Part shown: piece after piece, positions 30,010-40,492 of the stretch
Position numbering within the stretch: position 1 is the first letter of the stretch
How the letters are laid out: the number at the start of each line of letters is the position of its first letter
DNA from: Ralstonia mannitolilytica
GTDB taxonomy: Bacteria > Pseudomonadota > Gammaproteobacteria > Burkholderiales > Burkholderiaceae
Direction: 5' to 3'
NCBI RefSeq assembly: GCF_905397375.1
Contig: NZ_CAJPVG010000004.1
Coordinates: 186,001-250,000 of the forward strand
Length of the DNA: 64,000 nt
Program-made: the position numbers and the translations under genes
Notes under the pieces: generated by a model
Told to the model about the DNA's origin: nothing
Databases searched by the model: none
What the model saw: the letters and a program-made list of their open reading frames with translations, nothing else

Positions 30010-30017
<8 letters not shown>
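28908..30017 (-). CDS. ABC transporter permease (BMP/nucleoside type), subunit 1
   Basis: The 369-aa protein has about ten hydrophobic segments. It contains CYRANVWNIGAEGQLIVGGI, FHANEILVSLMLTYIAQLLL and YGFAAIVVAFVGRLNPVGTV, typical of the YufP/NupP-like permease. It starts 8 bp inside the end of the ATPase gene. Together with subunit 2 it should form the heterodimeric channel of a nucleoside or purine-derivative importer. Confidence 0.92.
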
Positions 30018-31593
<1,576 letters not shown>

Positions 31594-32005
31594 CGCGAGC
31601 GCATGTCGCGGAGGCAATCTTTTTAGGGCGTTGACGACACTGCACAACAGGCGATGCCGACGCAGATTCGCGCCGACGCATCGCAGCAATCATCATGGGT
31701 GTGTGATGCTTATCATCAACGAGGAATTATATCGTCCGGCACCGCGCCGGACGTCTGGTCTGGTGGGGTCGGCGCATGCCTCGTACGGGGGGTGGGGGAG
31801 TGCAAAAGCCGTGCCGGCCCGACCACGTTGATCTGCCGGTCGCAACTTGTCATGCCGAGGTATCCACGTGGCGGGGGCCGCTCTCGCGTGGGGCGCGCAG
31901 GCGATTTTGCACCCACGCGGTGCGCGGCGGCGTTTGCGAGTTTGCGCTACAGTTCACTGTTTGCCCCGGCACGGAAGCCATCCCTGCCGCGCGTCCCGCA
32001 TTCTC
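31594..32005. promoter_or_regulatory. Divergent control region with GC hairpin
   Basis: This region separates the nucleoside ABC operon (minus) from the Bcr-type efflux gene (plus). It holds a perfect 8-bp stem CGTCCGGC / GCCGGACG with 5-nt loop at 31733-31753. The hairpin is not followed by a T-tract, so it is not an obvious terminator. An AT-rich segment (ATCAACGAGGAATTATA) lies just before it near 31713-31732. I saw no purine riboswitch core. No gene beyond the two flanking starts is supported. Confidence 0.4.
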
Positions 32006-33217
32006 ATGACCGCTCCCAATCCCCGATCCCGCGTGCCGGGCCCGATTCCCGGCTGGCTTCTCTTGCTCGGCGCGCTGACCGCCGTCGGCCCGCTTTCCGT
32101 CGACATGTATCTACCGAGCTTGCCGACCATCGCGCGCGAGCTGAACACATCGTCCGCGGCAGCCGGTCTCACGCTCACCGTCTTCCTGATCAGCCTGGCA
32201 ATCGGCCAGCTCATCTACGGGCCCGCCAGCGACCGGTTCGGCCGCAAGCCGCCGCTCTATATCGGCCTGGCAATGTACGTGGCCGCTTCCATCGGCTGCG
32301 CATTCGCCCAGGACGCCACCACGCTGGCGGCCCTGCGCGGCGTGCAGGGCTTCGGCGGCTGCGCCGGCATGGTGATCGCGCGCGCGGCCGTGCGCGACCG
32401 CATGGACCCGGCCGGCGCGGCGCAGGCTTATTCCACGCTGATGCTGGTGATGGGTGTGGCACCCATCCTGGCGCCCATGATCGGCGGGGCAGTGCTGCAG
32501 GTGGCGTCGTGGCGCGTCATCTTTGTGCTGCTCGCGGCGTTCGGGCTGGCATCGCTGGTGGCCGTGCACTACCTCATGCGCGAATCGCTGGCGCCGGAGC
32601 AGGCCCGCAGGCTGGCCGTCGGCCACGTGCTGCGCGACTACTGGGAATTGCTGCGCGATCGCCACTACGCCGCCTACATGTGGTGCGGCGCGGTGTTCCT
32701 GTCGGGCATGTTTGCATACATCACCGTGTCGTCGTTTGTGCTGATCGACGGCTATGGGCTGACGCCGTCGCGCTACGCCTGGGTGTTCGGCAGCAACGCG
32801 GCGGGGATGATCGCGGCCTCGCGTGTGAATGTGCGGCTGGTGCGCAAGTACTCGCCGGTGCGGGTGCTGCGCCGGGCGCTGTGGGTGCCGGCGATCACGA
32901 GCGTGCTGGCCGCACTGGCCGCCGTCGCCGGCTTTACGCCGTTGCCGCTCGTGCTGGCGGCGCTGTTCTGCTACATCGCCTCGATCGGCTGCATTTCGCC
33001 CAACACCGGCGCGTTGGCGATGGCCGGACAGGGCGCCCGCGCAGGCACGGGCTCGGCGCTGATGGGCGCCATGCAGTTCGGCCTCGGCATGGTGACCGGC
33101 ACCGTGGTCGCCGCCATCGGGCAGACCGCGCTACCGTTGCTCGGCATGATGGCCATCTGCGCCGTCGCCGCGCTCGTCCTCGGCTTGCGCATTACGCGCG
33201 AAGAGCCGACGGCCTGA
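32006..33217 (+). CDS. Bcr/CflA family multidrug efflux MFS transporter
   Basis: The 403-aa protein has 12 hydrophobic segments. Bcr/CflA landmarks are PLSVDMYLPSLPTIARELNT in TM1, the MFS loop YGPASDRFGRKPPLYIGL, and VQGFGGCAGMVIARAAVRDR. The C-terminal half contains GCISPNTGALAMAGQGARAG. Members export bicyclomycin, sulfonamides, chloramphenicol or cysteine using the proton gradient across the inner membrane. ATG 32006 (MTAPNPRSRVPG) is chosen over a 53-residue upstream extension lacking conserved content. Confidence 0.92.
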   Translation: MTAPNPRSRVPGPIPGWLLLLGALTAVGPLSVDMYLPSLPTIARELNTSSAAAGLTLTVFLISLAIGQLIYGPASDRFGRKPPLYIGLAMYVAASIGCAFAQDATTLAALRGVQGFGGCAGMVIARAAVRDRMDPAGAAQAYSTLMLVMGVAPILAPMIGGAVLQVASWRVIFVLLAAFGLASLVAVHYLMRESLAPEQARRLAVGHVLRDYWELLRDRHYAAYMWCGAVFLSGMFAYITVSSFVLIDGYGLTPSRYAWVFGSNAAGMIAASRVNVRLVRKYSPVRVLRRALWVPAITSVLAALAAVAGFTPLPLVLAALFCYIASIGCISPNTGALAMAGQGARAGTGSALMGAMQFGLGMVTGTVVAAIGQTALPLLGMMAICAVAALVLGLRITREEPTA

Positions 33218-33487
33218 TTCCTGCACCCTTCTGCGCCCGGGCTCTCCGGGCGTTTTCACGTTGATGGGTGGGGCGCCCGCGTGCGGTTCTTTCCCCCGTA
33301 TGCCCGGTGCCTATCATGAAAGTGGGCCGATCGCGCTGGCAGTTGACGCCCGCCGATCCCGGACGGACTAAGGGTTACTTCTTATATAGAATTTATCAAC
33401 GTTTTATTAACGTATCGCTTTCGTTTTCAATCGCGCACGGTTTTGCCGGGATCTCCCGCGAATCGCGCACACGAGACGGGGGTTAAG
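33218..33487. promoter_or_regulatory. Probable promoter region of the 5-oxoproline operon
   Basis: About 270 bp lies upstream of pxpB. An AT-rich patch at 33375-33420 (TTACTTCTTATATAGAATTT then CAACGTTTTATTAACG) stands out from GC-rich DNA. TTGACG at 33343-33348 could be a -35 box, but spacing to TATATA at 33383 is too long for one promoter, so the exact boxes are unresolved. No gene is seen. Confidence 0.4.
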
Positions 33488-34135
33488 TTGCAGTGCACGA
33501 TTCACCGGCTGGGCGAACTGGCGCTGTTGTGCGAGGTGCCGCCGCCGGCGACCTTGAACTGTCAGCAGCGCATCTGGGCCATGGCTTCGCGCGCGTCCAA
33601 CTGGCCGGATGTGGTCGACGTGGTCCCCGGCATGAACAACCTGACGCTCGTGTTCGGTCCGCTGGCCGACGCGCAACGGCTTGAAACGCAACTGCGCGAG
33701 GCCTGGGAAGAAAGCGAGGCGCTGGTCGCCGACGGCAAGCTCGTCGACATCGAAGTGGCCTACGGCGGCGAGGAGGGTCCCGATCTGCGCGAGGTGGCCA
33801 GGCACACCGGGCTGACGCCGGCCGAGGTCGTGCGCCGCCATACCGCGCCCGAATACATCGTGTACTTCCTGGGCTTCCAGCCAGGCTTTGCCTATATGGG
33901 CGGCCTCGACAAGTCGCTGGCCACGCCACGCCGCGCCGAGCCGCGCATGGCGGTGCCGGCCGGATCCGTGGGCATTGGCGGCGAGCAGACCGGCATCTAC
34001 CCGGCCGCGTCGCCAGGCGGCTGGCAACTGATCGGCCGTACGGATGCAGCGCTCTTCATGCCGCAGCGCAATCCTCCGGCGTTGCTGTCGCCCGGAGACC
34101 GCGTCCGCTTTGTTGCCTCGAAGGTGCGCGTATGA
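33488..34135 (+). CDS. pxpB: 5-oxoprolinase subunit PxpB (KipI family)
   Basis: The 215-aa protein is one of three subunits of bacterial ATP-dependent 5-oxoprolinase (PxpABC), which opens pyroglutamate to glutamate. It carries VVPGMNNLTLVFGPLADAQR, YGGEEGPDLREVARHTGLTP and GFQPGFAYMGGLDKSLATPR, followed by VPAGSVGIGGEQTGIYPAAS and WQLIGRTDAALF. The best start is TTG 33488, preceded by GGGGG at suitable spacing; no ATG or GTG is available near the conserved N-terminus. The stop overlaps pxpC by 4 bp. Confidence 0.93.
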   Translation: MQCTIHRLGELALLCEVPPPATLNCQQRIWAMASRASNWPDVVDVVPGMNNLTLVFGPLADAQRLETQLREAWEESEALVADGKLVDIEVAYGGEEGPDLREVARHTGLTPAEVVRRHTAPEYIVYFLGFQPGFAYMGGLDKSLATPRRAEPRMAVPAGSVGIGGEQTGIYPAASPGGWQLIGRTDAALFMPQRNPPALLSPGDRVRFVASKVRV

Positions 34136-35181
34136 GTGCCAAGCTCCAGCCGATGATCGAGATCGTGCGGGCCGGCGTGCTCGCGTCGGTGCAGGATCTG
34201 GGCCGCACCGGATACCGCCGCTTTGGCGTGTGTACGTCCGGCGCGCTCGATCCGCTGTCGCTGTACGTCGGCAACCGCCTCGTCGGCAACCCCAGCAATG
34301 CGGCCGGTATCGAGTTCACGTTGGGCAACGCCACGCTGCGCTTCCATGCGAATGGCCTGATCGCGCTGACGGGCGCTGACTGCCGGGCGACGCTCGACGG
34401 CGCCCCGGTGCACGCCTGGCGCGCGATTCCGGTGCAGCGCGGGCAAACGCTGACACTGCGCGTGGCACAGGGCGGCGTGCGGGCGTATCTGTGCGTGGCC
34501 GGCGGCATCGATGTGCCGGAAATGATGGGCTCGCGCAGTACCGACCTGAAGGCCGGCTTCGGCGGCTTTGAGGGCCGCCCGCTCAAAGACGGCGACAGGC
34601 TGCCCGTGCTGCCAGCGGACACCACATACGCGCCCGACATCAGCGGCGACGCCGTCGCCGTGAAAGCCGCGCGCTGGACGTTCGACCGCACGCATCACGA
34701 CACCCCGGTCATCCGCGTGCTGCCCGGCCCCGAATACGACGACTTCCTCGCCGATGCGCAGGCCGCGTTCTGGGAATCCGACTGGACGCTCACGCCAAAC
34801 AGCAACCGCATGGGGTTCCGCTTGCAGGGGCCGGAGCTTGCCCGCAAGAAGCAGCGCAGCGGCGATCTGCTCTCCCACGGCGTGGTGCCAGGCGTGATCC
34901 AGGTGCCGCCCTCGGGCCAGCCCATCGTCCTGATGGCCGACGCGCAGACCACCGGCGGCTATCCGAAGATCGGCACGGTCATCCTCGCCGACCAGTGGCG
35001 CCTGGCGCAGATTCCGCTGGGGCAGCGCATCCGCTTCGAACGCGTGACGCTGGAACAGGCCGAAGCCGCCCGCGCCGACGTGGCACGTTATCTGCAGCAA
35101 ATCGAAACCGCGCTGGATTGGCAGCGCCAGGGCATTCTCTCGACCGCGCGGCGCACCGCGCGCACGCGATTGAACGCCTGA
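34132..35181 (+). CDS. pxpC: 5-oxoprolinase subunit PxpC (KipA family)
   Basis: The 349-aa protein has the KipA/urea-amidolyase-like biotin-independent carboxylase-related fold. Motifs are [60 protein letters not shown], and [20 protein letters not shown] followed by [20 protein letters not shown]. With PxpB it phosphorylates 5-oxoproline. The start overlaps pxpB (ATGA). Confidence 0.95.
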   Translation: MSAKLQPMIEIVRAGVLASVQDLGRTGYRRFGVCTSGALDPLSLYVGNRLVGNPSNAAGIEFTLGNATLRFHANGLIALTGADCRATLDGAPVHAWRAIPVQRGQTLTLRVAQGGVRAYLCVAGGIDVPEMMGSRSTDLKAGFGGFEGRPLKDGDRLPVLPADTTYAPDISGDAVAVKAARWTFDRTHHDTPVIRVLPGPEYDDFLADAQAAFWESDWTLTPNSNRMGFRLQGPELARKKQRSGDLLSHGVVPGVIQVPPSGQPIVLMADAQTTGGYPKIGTVILADQWRLAQIPLGQRIRFERVTLEQAEAARADVARYLQQIETALDWQRQGILSTARRTARTRLNA

Positions 35182-35197
35182 TGCACCGGAAAACATC

Positions 35198-35941
35198 ATG
35201 ACGACGATCGATCTGAACGCCGACCTGGGCGAAGGCTGCGAAAACGATGAGGCGCTGCTCAAGCTCGTGAGCTCCGCCAACGTCGCATGCGGCTGGCACG
35301 CCGGCGACGTCAACACCATGCGCCGGACGGTGGCGTGGGCACTGCGCGAAGGCGTCTCGATCGGCGCGCATCCGAGCTTTCCCGACCGCGAGAACTTCGG
35401 CCGCACGGAGATGCACCTGCCGCCCGAAGAGATCTACGCCGGCGTGCTGTTCCAGATCGGCGGCCTCGCAGCCATCGTGCGCGCGCAGGGCGGCAAACTC
35501 GCGCACGTGAAGGCGCACGGTGCGCTCTACAACCAGGCGTCGCGTGACCGGCCGCTGGCCATGGCCGTCGTGCGCGCCATCCGCGATTTCGATCCGTCGC
35601 TGGTCGTGTTCGGCCTTGCCGGCGGCGAGCTCATCAAAGCCGCGCGCGAGCTGGGCCTGCATGTCAAGGAAGAGGTGTTTGCCGATCGGGGTTACAACGC
35701 CGACGGCTCGCTCGTCAAACGCGGCACGCCCGGCGCGCTGATCGACGACGAAGACGCCGCGCTGGACCAGACGCTGACGATGGTGCGCGAACAGCGTGTG
35801 AAGGCCATCGACGGCACGTGGGTTCCGATCCGCGCGGAAACGGTTTGTCTGCACGGCGACGGCGCGCATGCGCTGGCGTTCGCGCGACGCATTCGGGAAC
35901 GGCTTGGCAGCGAAGGCATCGCTGTCCGCGCCGGCGCCTGA
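35198..35941 (+). CDS. pxpA: 5-oxoprolinase subunit PxpA (LamB/YcsF family)
   Basis: The 247-aa protein begins [20 protein letters not shown] and contains [33 protein letters not shown] and [39 protein letters not shown] and [18 protein letters not shown] complete the LamB/YcsF signature. PxpA hydrolyses the phosphorylated 5-oxoproline intermediate. It sits 16 bp after pxpC. A terminator-like hairpin follows. Confidence 0.96.
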   Translation: MTTIDLNADLGEGCENDEALLKLVSSANVACGWHAGDVNTMRRTVAWALREGVSIGAHPSFPDRENFGRTEMHLPPEEIYAGVLFQIGGLAAIVRAQGGKLAHVKAHGALYNQASRDRPLAMAVVRAIRDFDPSLVVFGLAGGELIKAARELGLHVKEEVFADRGYNADGSLVKRGTPGALIDDEDAALDQTLTMVREQRVKAIDGTWVPIRAETVCLHGDGAHALAFARRIRERLGSEGIAVRAGA

Positions 35942-35950
35942 ACCATGATG

Positions 35951-35976
35951 GCCCCGTCCTTCCGGCGGGGCTTTTT
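35951..35976 (+). terminator. Rho-independent terminator after pxpA
   Basis: GCCCCG-N9-CGGGGC followed by six T residues lies between pxpA and the DUF969 gene, 25 bp before the DUF969 start. It should stop or attenuate the pxpBCA transcript, so transporter expression would depend on readthrough or an internal promoter. Confidence 0.8.
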
Positions 35977-36000
35977 TGACCTTTGGGGGGGAAGCACCAC

Positions 36001-36723
36001 ATGAGTACGGCAGTGAATCTATGGCCGCTGATCGGGGTGGTCGTCATCATCGCGGGGTTCATCCTGCGATTCAATCCGATGCTGGTGGTGGCCGTGGCCG
36101 CCATCGCTACCGGTTTTGCGGCGTCGATGTCCATCGAACAAATCCTGACGGCGATCGGGACGGGCATCGTCAAGACGCGGACCTTGCCGCTGATCATCCT
36201 GCTGCCGCTCGCGGTGGTGGGCCTGCTCGAGCGCCACGGCTTGCGTGAGCATGCGCAGAACTGGATCGCGCGCATTCAATCGGCCACCGTTGGCCGTCTG
36301 CTGATCGTCTATCTCGCCGTGCGCGAGCTGACGGCCGCTGCCGGTCTGACGAGCCTCGGCGGTCATCCGCAGATGGTGCGTCCGCTGCTGGCCCCGATGG
36401 CAGAAGGCGCTGCCGAGAACCGTTTCGGCAAGCTGCCGGCGCCGGTGCGCGAACGCCTGCTGGCCTTCTGCGCTGCCACCGACAACGTCGGCCTGTTCTT
36501 CGGCGAAGACATCTTCGTGGCCTTCGGCGCCATCGCGCTGATGCACACGTTCCTGCTGGGCTCGGGCATCGACGTGGAACCGCTGCATATCGCCGTGTGG
36601 GGCATCCCGACCGCGATCTGCGCGTTCCTGATCCATTCCGTGCGCCTCAAGCGCCTGGACGGCTGGCTGGCCCGCGAGCTGGGCGGCGCCAACACCAACG
36701 CGGCTGCGGCCAAGCAGGGGTAA
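36001..36723 (+). CDS. DUF969 family membrane protein, putative 5-oxoproline transporter subunit
   Basis: The 240-aa protein has about five to six hydrophobic segments, starting LWPLIGVVVIIAGFILRFNP. It contains the conserved-looking GHRLREH-type text (ERHGLREHAQNWIARIQSAT), ELTAAAGLTSLGGHPQMVRP and AATDNVGLFFGEDIFVAFGA. These are DUF969 features and recall half of a split ion-transporter-like fold. It sits directly upstream of a DUF979 gene (3 bp gap), and both lie between 5-oxoprolinase and pyroglutamyl peptidase genes. The transport role is inferred from this context only. Confidence 0.85.
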   Translation: MSTAVNLWPLIGVVVIIAGFILRFNPMLVVAVAAIATGFAASMSIEQILTAIGTGIVKTRTLPLIILLPLAVVGLLERHGLREHAQNWIARIQSATVGRLLIVYLAVRELTAAAGLTSLGGHPQMVRPLLAPMAEGAAENRFGKLPAPVRERLLAFCAATDNVGLFFGEDIFVAFGAIALMHTFLLGSGIDVEPLHIAVWGIPTAICAFLIHSVRLKRLDGWLARELGGANTNAAAAKQG

Positions 36724-36726
36724 GCC

Positions 36727-37683
36727 ATGATTCTGTCGATCAACTATCTGTACTGGCTGGCCGGGATCATCCTGACGATCACCGCGCTGATGACCTTTGC
36801 CGACAAGCACCACCCGCGCCGCTGGACCACGGGCCTGTTCTGGGCGATCTTCGCCGTCATCTTCCTGGTCGGCGACAAGATTCCGCCGATCGTGGTGGGG
36901 GTGGGCGCCGTGGTGATGGCGCTGCTGGCGGGCATGGGCGGCGTCACGCTCGGCAAGCACGGCGAGCTGTCGGTGGAGGAACGCCGCGCCTCGGCCAAGC
37001 GCCTGGGCAACCGCCTCTTCATCCCGGCGCTGACCATTCCGGTGGTCACCGTCATCGGCAGCGTGTTCCTGAAGGACGTGAAGATCGGTGGCGACTTGCT
37101 GCTCGATCCGAAGAACCAGACCTTCGTCTCGCTGGGCCTGGGCTGCATCATCTCGCTCGCGCTGGCGTGCTGGCTGACGCGCGACACGCCGGTGCAGGCC
37201 ATGCGTGAATCGCGTCGCCTGACAGAGTCGCTCGGCTGGGCGCTTGTGCTGCCGCAGATGCTCGCCATGCTGGGCCTGGTCTTTGCCGATGCCGGCGTGG
37301 GCAAGGCCGTGGCGCACCTGACCACCGCCTACATCAACATGGACTATCGCCTCGTCGCAGTCATCGTCTATTGCGTGGGCATGGCGCTGTTTACCGTCAT
37401 CATGGGCAATGGCTTTGCCGCTTTCCCGGTCATGACCGGCGGGGTGGGCGTGCCCATCCTGGTGGGCGTGTTCCATGCGAACCCAGCGGTCATGGCGGCC
37501 ATCGGCATGTTCTCGGGCTACTGCGGCACGCTCATGACGCCGATGGCGGCCAACTTCAACATCGTGCCGGCGGCGCTGCTGGAGCTGTCCGACAAGAACG
37601 CCGTCATCAAGGCGCAGGTGCCGACGGCGCTGATGTTGCTTGCAGCCAATATCGTGCTCTTGCACTTCCTGATGCTCCACTAA
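36727..37683 (+). CDS. DUF979 family membrane protein, putative 5-oxoproline transporter subunit
   Basis: The 318-aa protein has about nine hydrophobic segments, beginning INYLYWLAGIILTITALMTF. Conserved-looking parts include GDKIPPIVVGVGAVVMALLA, KRLGNRLFIPALTIPVVTVI, MGNGFAAFPVMTGGVGVPIL and GYCGTLMTPMAANFNIVPAA. The last two resemble re-entrant hairpin motifs of gluconate/citrate-type symporters. It should act with the DUF969 protein as a two-part permease. Substrate 5-oxoproline is inferred from its neighbours, not from sequence. Confidence 0.85.
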   Translation: MILSINYLYWLAGIILTITALMTFADKHHPRRWTTGLFWAIFAVIFLVGDKIPPIVVGVGAVVMALLAGMGGVTLGKHGELSVEERRASAKRLGNRLFIPALTIPVVTVIGSVFLKDVKIGGDLLLDPKNQTFVSLGLGCIISLALACWLTRDTPVQAMRESRRLTESLGWALVLPQMLAMLGLVFADAGVGKAVAHLTTAYINMDYRLVAVIVYCVGMALFTVIMGNGFAAFPVMTGGVGVPILVGVFHANPAVMAAIGMFSGYCGTLMTPMAANFNIVPAALLELSDKNAVIKAQVPTALMLLAANIVLLHFLMLH

Positions 37684-37821
37684 TCGTGTTTAATGCGACG
37701 CGTGCGGTGCGCGTCACGCTGGCGGTTCTCAGCCGGCGGACGCCGCCAAGCGCGGTCGCTGCCCGCGAGACAAGGGCACGCGGTCGTAGACCTCGCATCG
37801 TGCTCTTCTCCGGGGGGATTC

Positions 37822-38847
37822 ATGAGCAGCCAGATGACGAGCGGCCGTTCCATGTCGGGACGCCGCTTTTTTTGTGTTCTCGCAGCCAGCGCGCTGTCGT
37901 TGATTTCCGCCGCGCAAGCCCGTGCGGAAACGCTCCGAGTGGCCACGCCGTATCCGGCCCTCAATTTCCATACGCAAAACCTGCAGGCCTTCGCAGATGC
38001 GGTCAGCAGCGCCACCAATGGCGGGCTCAAGCTTGAGGTCTATCCGAACGGCACGCTGCTCAAGCCGGCCGCGATCTTTGACGGTGTCAAGGAAGGCAAG
38101 GCCGAGGCGGGCGAAGTGATGCTGTCGACGTTGGCCCAGCGCGATCCGCTCTTCGGTGTGGATTCGATTCCCTTTGTGGTATCGGGCTACAACGATGCGC
38201 GCCTGCTGTGGGAAGCCTCGCGCGGCCACATCGAAGCGTTGATGAAGGCCAACGGATTGCGCCTGCTGTACGCCGTGCCCTGGCCGCCGCAGAACCTGTA
38301 TTCCGAAACACCGATTGCCCGTTTGTCTGACCTGAAGGGACATCGTTTGCGTACGTATAACGCGGCGCAAAAGCGCATTGCCGAGTTGTATGGCGCGCAG
38401 GCCGTGCAGGTGGAAGCCGCCGATCTGACCGCCGCGATTGCCGGTGGCCGCATCGACACCATGGTCACCTCGCCGTCCACCGGTCTGGAGACGAAGGCCG
38501 GCCAGCGCATGACGTATTACTACAAGGTCAATGCGTGGATTCCGAAGAATGCCGTGTTCGTGAACGAGGCGCGCTTTGCCAAGCTCCCGCCCGCGATGCA
38601 GCAGACGGTGCTCAAGCTTGCCAAGGATTACGAGGCGCGCGGTTGGGATTCCAGCCGCCAGACCTACGAGCGCGATGAAGCCGAACTCGCCAAGACCGGC
38701 GTGCGCGTGCTCAATCCCGACGTGACCCTGCAGGGCGACATGCGCCGCCTGGGCGAGCGTCTGACGCGTGAATGGCTGCACACCGCGGGCACGGAAGAAG
38801 TCGACATCCTGTTGAACTTCGAGAACAAGCGCAGCAAGGCACACTGA
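37822..38847 (+). CDS. TRAP-type periplasmic substrate-binding protein (DctP family), orphan
   Basis: The 341-aa protein has a Sec signal peptide (basic MSSQMTSGRSMSGRR, hydrophobic core, AQARAE cleavage region). The DctP fold follows, with FADAVSSATNGGLKLEVYPN, LSDLKGHRLRTYNAAQKRIA and AAIAGGRIDTMVTSPSTGLE, plus AWIPKNAVFVNEARFAKLPP. GRFRxRxxx-type Arg for carboxylate binding is likely the one in GHRLRTYN. No DctQ or DctM genes are adjacent, so it is an orphan: it may serve a distant TRAP channel or deliver to the DUF969/DUF979 pair. ATG 37822 has a strong GGGGGG upstream. Confidence 0.88.
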   Translation: MSSQMTSGRSMSGRRFFCVLAASALSLISAAQARAETLRVATPYPALNFHTQNLQAFADAVSSATNGGLKLEVYPNGTLLKPAAIFDGVKEGKAEAGEVMLSTLAQRDPLFGVDSIPFVVSGYNDARLLWEASRGHIEALMKANGLRLLYAVPWPPQNLYSETPIARLSDLKGHRLRTYNAAQKRIAELYGAQAVQVEAADLTAAIAGGRIDTMVTSPSTGLETKAGQRMTYYYKVNAWIPKNAVFVNEARFAKLPPAMQQTVLKLAKDYEARGWDSSRQTYERDEAELAKTGVRVLNPDVTLQGDMRRLGERLTREWLHTAGTEEVDILLNFENKRSKAH

Positions 38848-38925
38848 CGCCGCAACGCGCTTGGGCATGATGTTCGACGGACGTTTATCATCGTTTTTGT
38901 CTTACGCAGCAAGCAGGAGAACGTC

Positions 38926-39573
38926 ATGCCTACCGTCCTCGTCACCGGCTTCGATCCGTTCGAGAACGAACCCATCAATCCGTCGTGGGAAGCCGTGCGC
39001 ACCCTCGATGGACAGGGAATCGCAGGCGCCGACATCGTCGCGCGCCAGTTGCCGACCATCTTTGGCGAGTCCAACAAAGTGCTCGGCAAGTTGCTGCAGA
39101 CGCTACAGCCGGATGTCGTGATCGCCGTGGGGCAGGCCGGTGGCCGTGCCGAGATGGCGATCGAGCGCATCGCCATCAATGTCGACGATGCGCGCATTGC
39201 CGACAACGCCGGCAAGCAACCGATCGATATCGCCATCGCGAGTGACGGGCCGGCCGCGTATTTTTCAACGCTGCCGATCAAGACGATCGTGCGCGAACTG
39301 CGTGCGGGCGGCGTTCCCGCGTCGGTCTCGCAGACGGCGGGCACCTTTGTGTGCAATCACGTCTTCTATGGGTTGATGCACGCCATCGCCCGCCAGAAGC
39401 TGCCCACGCGCGGTGGCTTCATTCACATCCCGTATCTGCCGTCGCAGGCGGCCAAGCACCCGGGGCAACCCAGCATGGCGCACGACACCATCGTCGCCGG
39501 GCTGCGCATCGCCATCGAGACAACGCTGCGCACGCTGCACGACGTACGCGAAACCGGCGGCCAGTTGCACTGA
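38926..39573 (+). CDS. pcp: Pyrrolidone-carboxylate peptidase
   Basis: The 215-aa cysteine peptidase removes N-terminal pyroglutamate from peptides. It shows VLVTGFDPFENEPINPSWEA, the catalytic Glu region VGQAGGRAEMAIERIAINVD, the nucleophile segment QTAGTFVCNHVFYGLMH and the His segment GFIHIPYLPSQAAKHPGQPS. It supplies free pyroglutamate to the 5-oxoprolinase encoded upstream, which explains the clustering. Confidence 0.96.
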   Translation: MPTVLVTGFDPFENEPINPSWEAVRTLDGQGIAGADIVARQLPTIFGESNKVLGKLLQTLQPDVVIAVGQAGGRAEMAIERIAINVDDARIADNAGKQPIDIAIASDGPAAYFSTLPIKTIVRELRAGGVPASVSQTAGTFVCNHVFYGLMHAIARQKLPTRGGFIHIPYLPSQAAKHPGQPSMAHDTIVAGLRIAIETTLRTLHDVRETGGQLH

Positions 39574-39598
39574 GCCGGCGCGGCGGCACGCGCTCCGG

Positions 39599-40369
39599 TC
39601 AGTCTGTGAAGCGCGTATGCCGTTGCAGTTCGATGCGCACCGGCGTGCCCGGCGCTGCATAGGCTGAGGTGATCGGCGCCGTGTCGGTCGTCGGCCATTC
39701 GACTTCGATCGTCGCTGGCGCTTCGTCGTGCAATGCGGGCGAGCGCAGCAACTTCGGTGGCGTCGGCGCGGCGGCCCGCACCAGGGGGCGCGGTCCACGC
39801 GGTTTCGCCGGCAACTGCGCTAAGGCTGACTCTGCTGCGGCGATGGCCGGCGCGGCAACTTTCGTTTCGTCGAGCACCATGTCGGCCGCCGGGACCACGT
39901 GGGCTACGGGTGTGGCAACGACCTCGGATTCCGTGGCTTCATTTGGTTCCGTGGACGCCGCCTCTGACGCAGGGGCATGCTGGAGCGAAAGGGGCGGTAC
40001 GGTCTGCGGGGCGAGGGCGGCCACGGTTGCTTGCTCCAACTCTGCGGCTGCCTGCCCATGCTGCCCGGTCCACCAGCCAAGCAACGCTGCCGCCAATGTG
40101 CATGCCATGCCAATGGACAGCACGGTCATGCGTTGACGCCACTGCCCATGGCCCGCTGTACCGGTGTCAACGCATGTGTCGGCTACCGGCTCGATCGGTG
40201 CGCTTACCTGCGTTGTCGCGCTGGGCTGCGCGCTGTCGAGTGCTGGCCCGAATGGCGGCGGCATACGCACCAAGCCCGGGAGGCGCAGGTGTCCGTCGAT
40301 GATGAAGTTGGGGGATTCCAAGTCCGTCTCCGCTGGTGGCCGCAGCGCGCATCCGAGCTGGCTGCGCAA
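39599..40369 (-). CDS. Hypothetical single-pass membrane protein
   Basis: The 256-aa frame has one hydrophobic segment near residues 82-100 (TVLSIGMACTLAAALLGWW). Before it is a Pro-rich cytoplasmic part (LPGLVRMPPPFGPAL). After it comes a Pro/Ala-rich periplasmic region with TPPKLLRSPALHD and a short ordered end GTPVRIELQRHTRFTD. It has no family I recognise. The start is uncertain: the longest frame opens at TTG 40369 and an ATG is available at 40264. The layout resembles small general-secretion or pilus assembly accessory proteins, but nothing nearby supports that. It converges on pcp. Confidence 0.55.
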   Translation of the reverse strand: MRSQLGCALRPPAETDLESPNFIIDGHLRLPGLVRMPPPFGPALDSAQPSATTQVSAPIEPVADTCVDTGTAGHGQWRQRMTVLSIGMACTLAAALLGWWTGQHGQAAAELEQATVAALAPQTVPPLSLQHAPASEAASTEPNEATESEVVATPVAHVVPAADMVLDETKVAAPAIAAAESALAQLPAKPRGPRPLVRAAAPTPPKLLRSPALHDEAPATIEVEWPTTDTAPITSAYAAPGTPVRIELQRHTRFTD

Positions 40370-40492
40370 GCAGGCGCCATGCTAAGCGGGAGATGGACGG
40401 TGGTCGATCAGATTGCTCTTAACTCGATGCGCGTTGCGAAGGCGGAGAGGATGCCGGCCTGCCGCAGTTGCGCCAGGCCGGGAAGGTGAATG

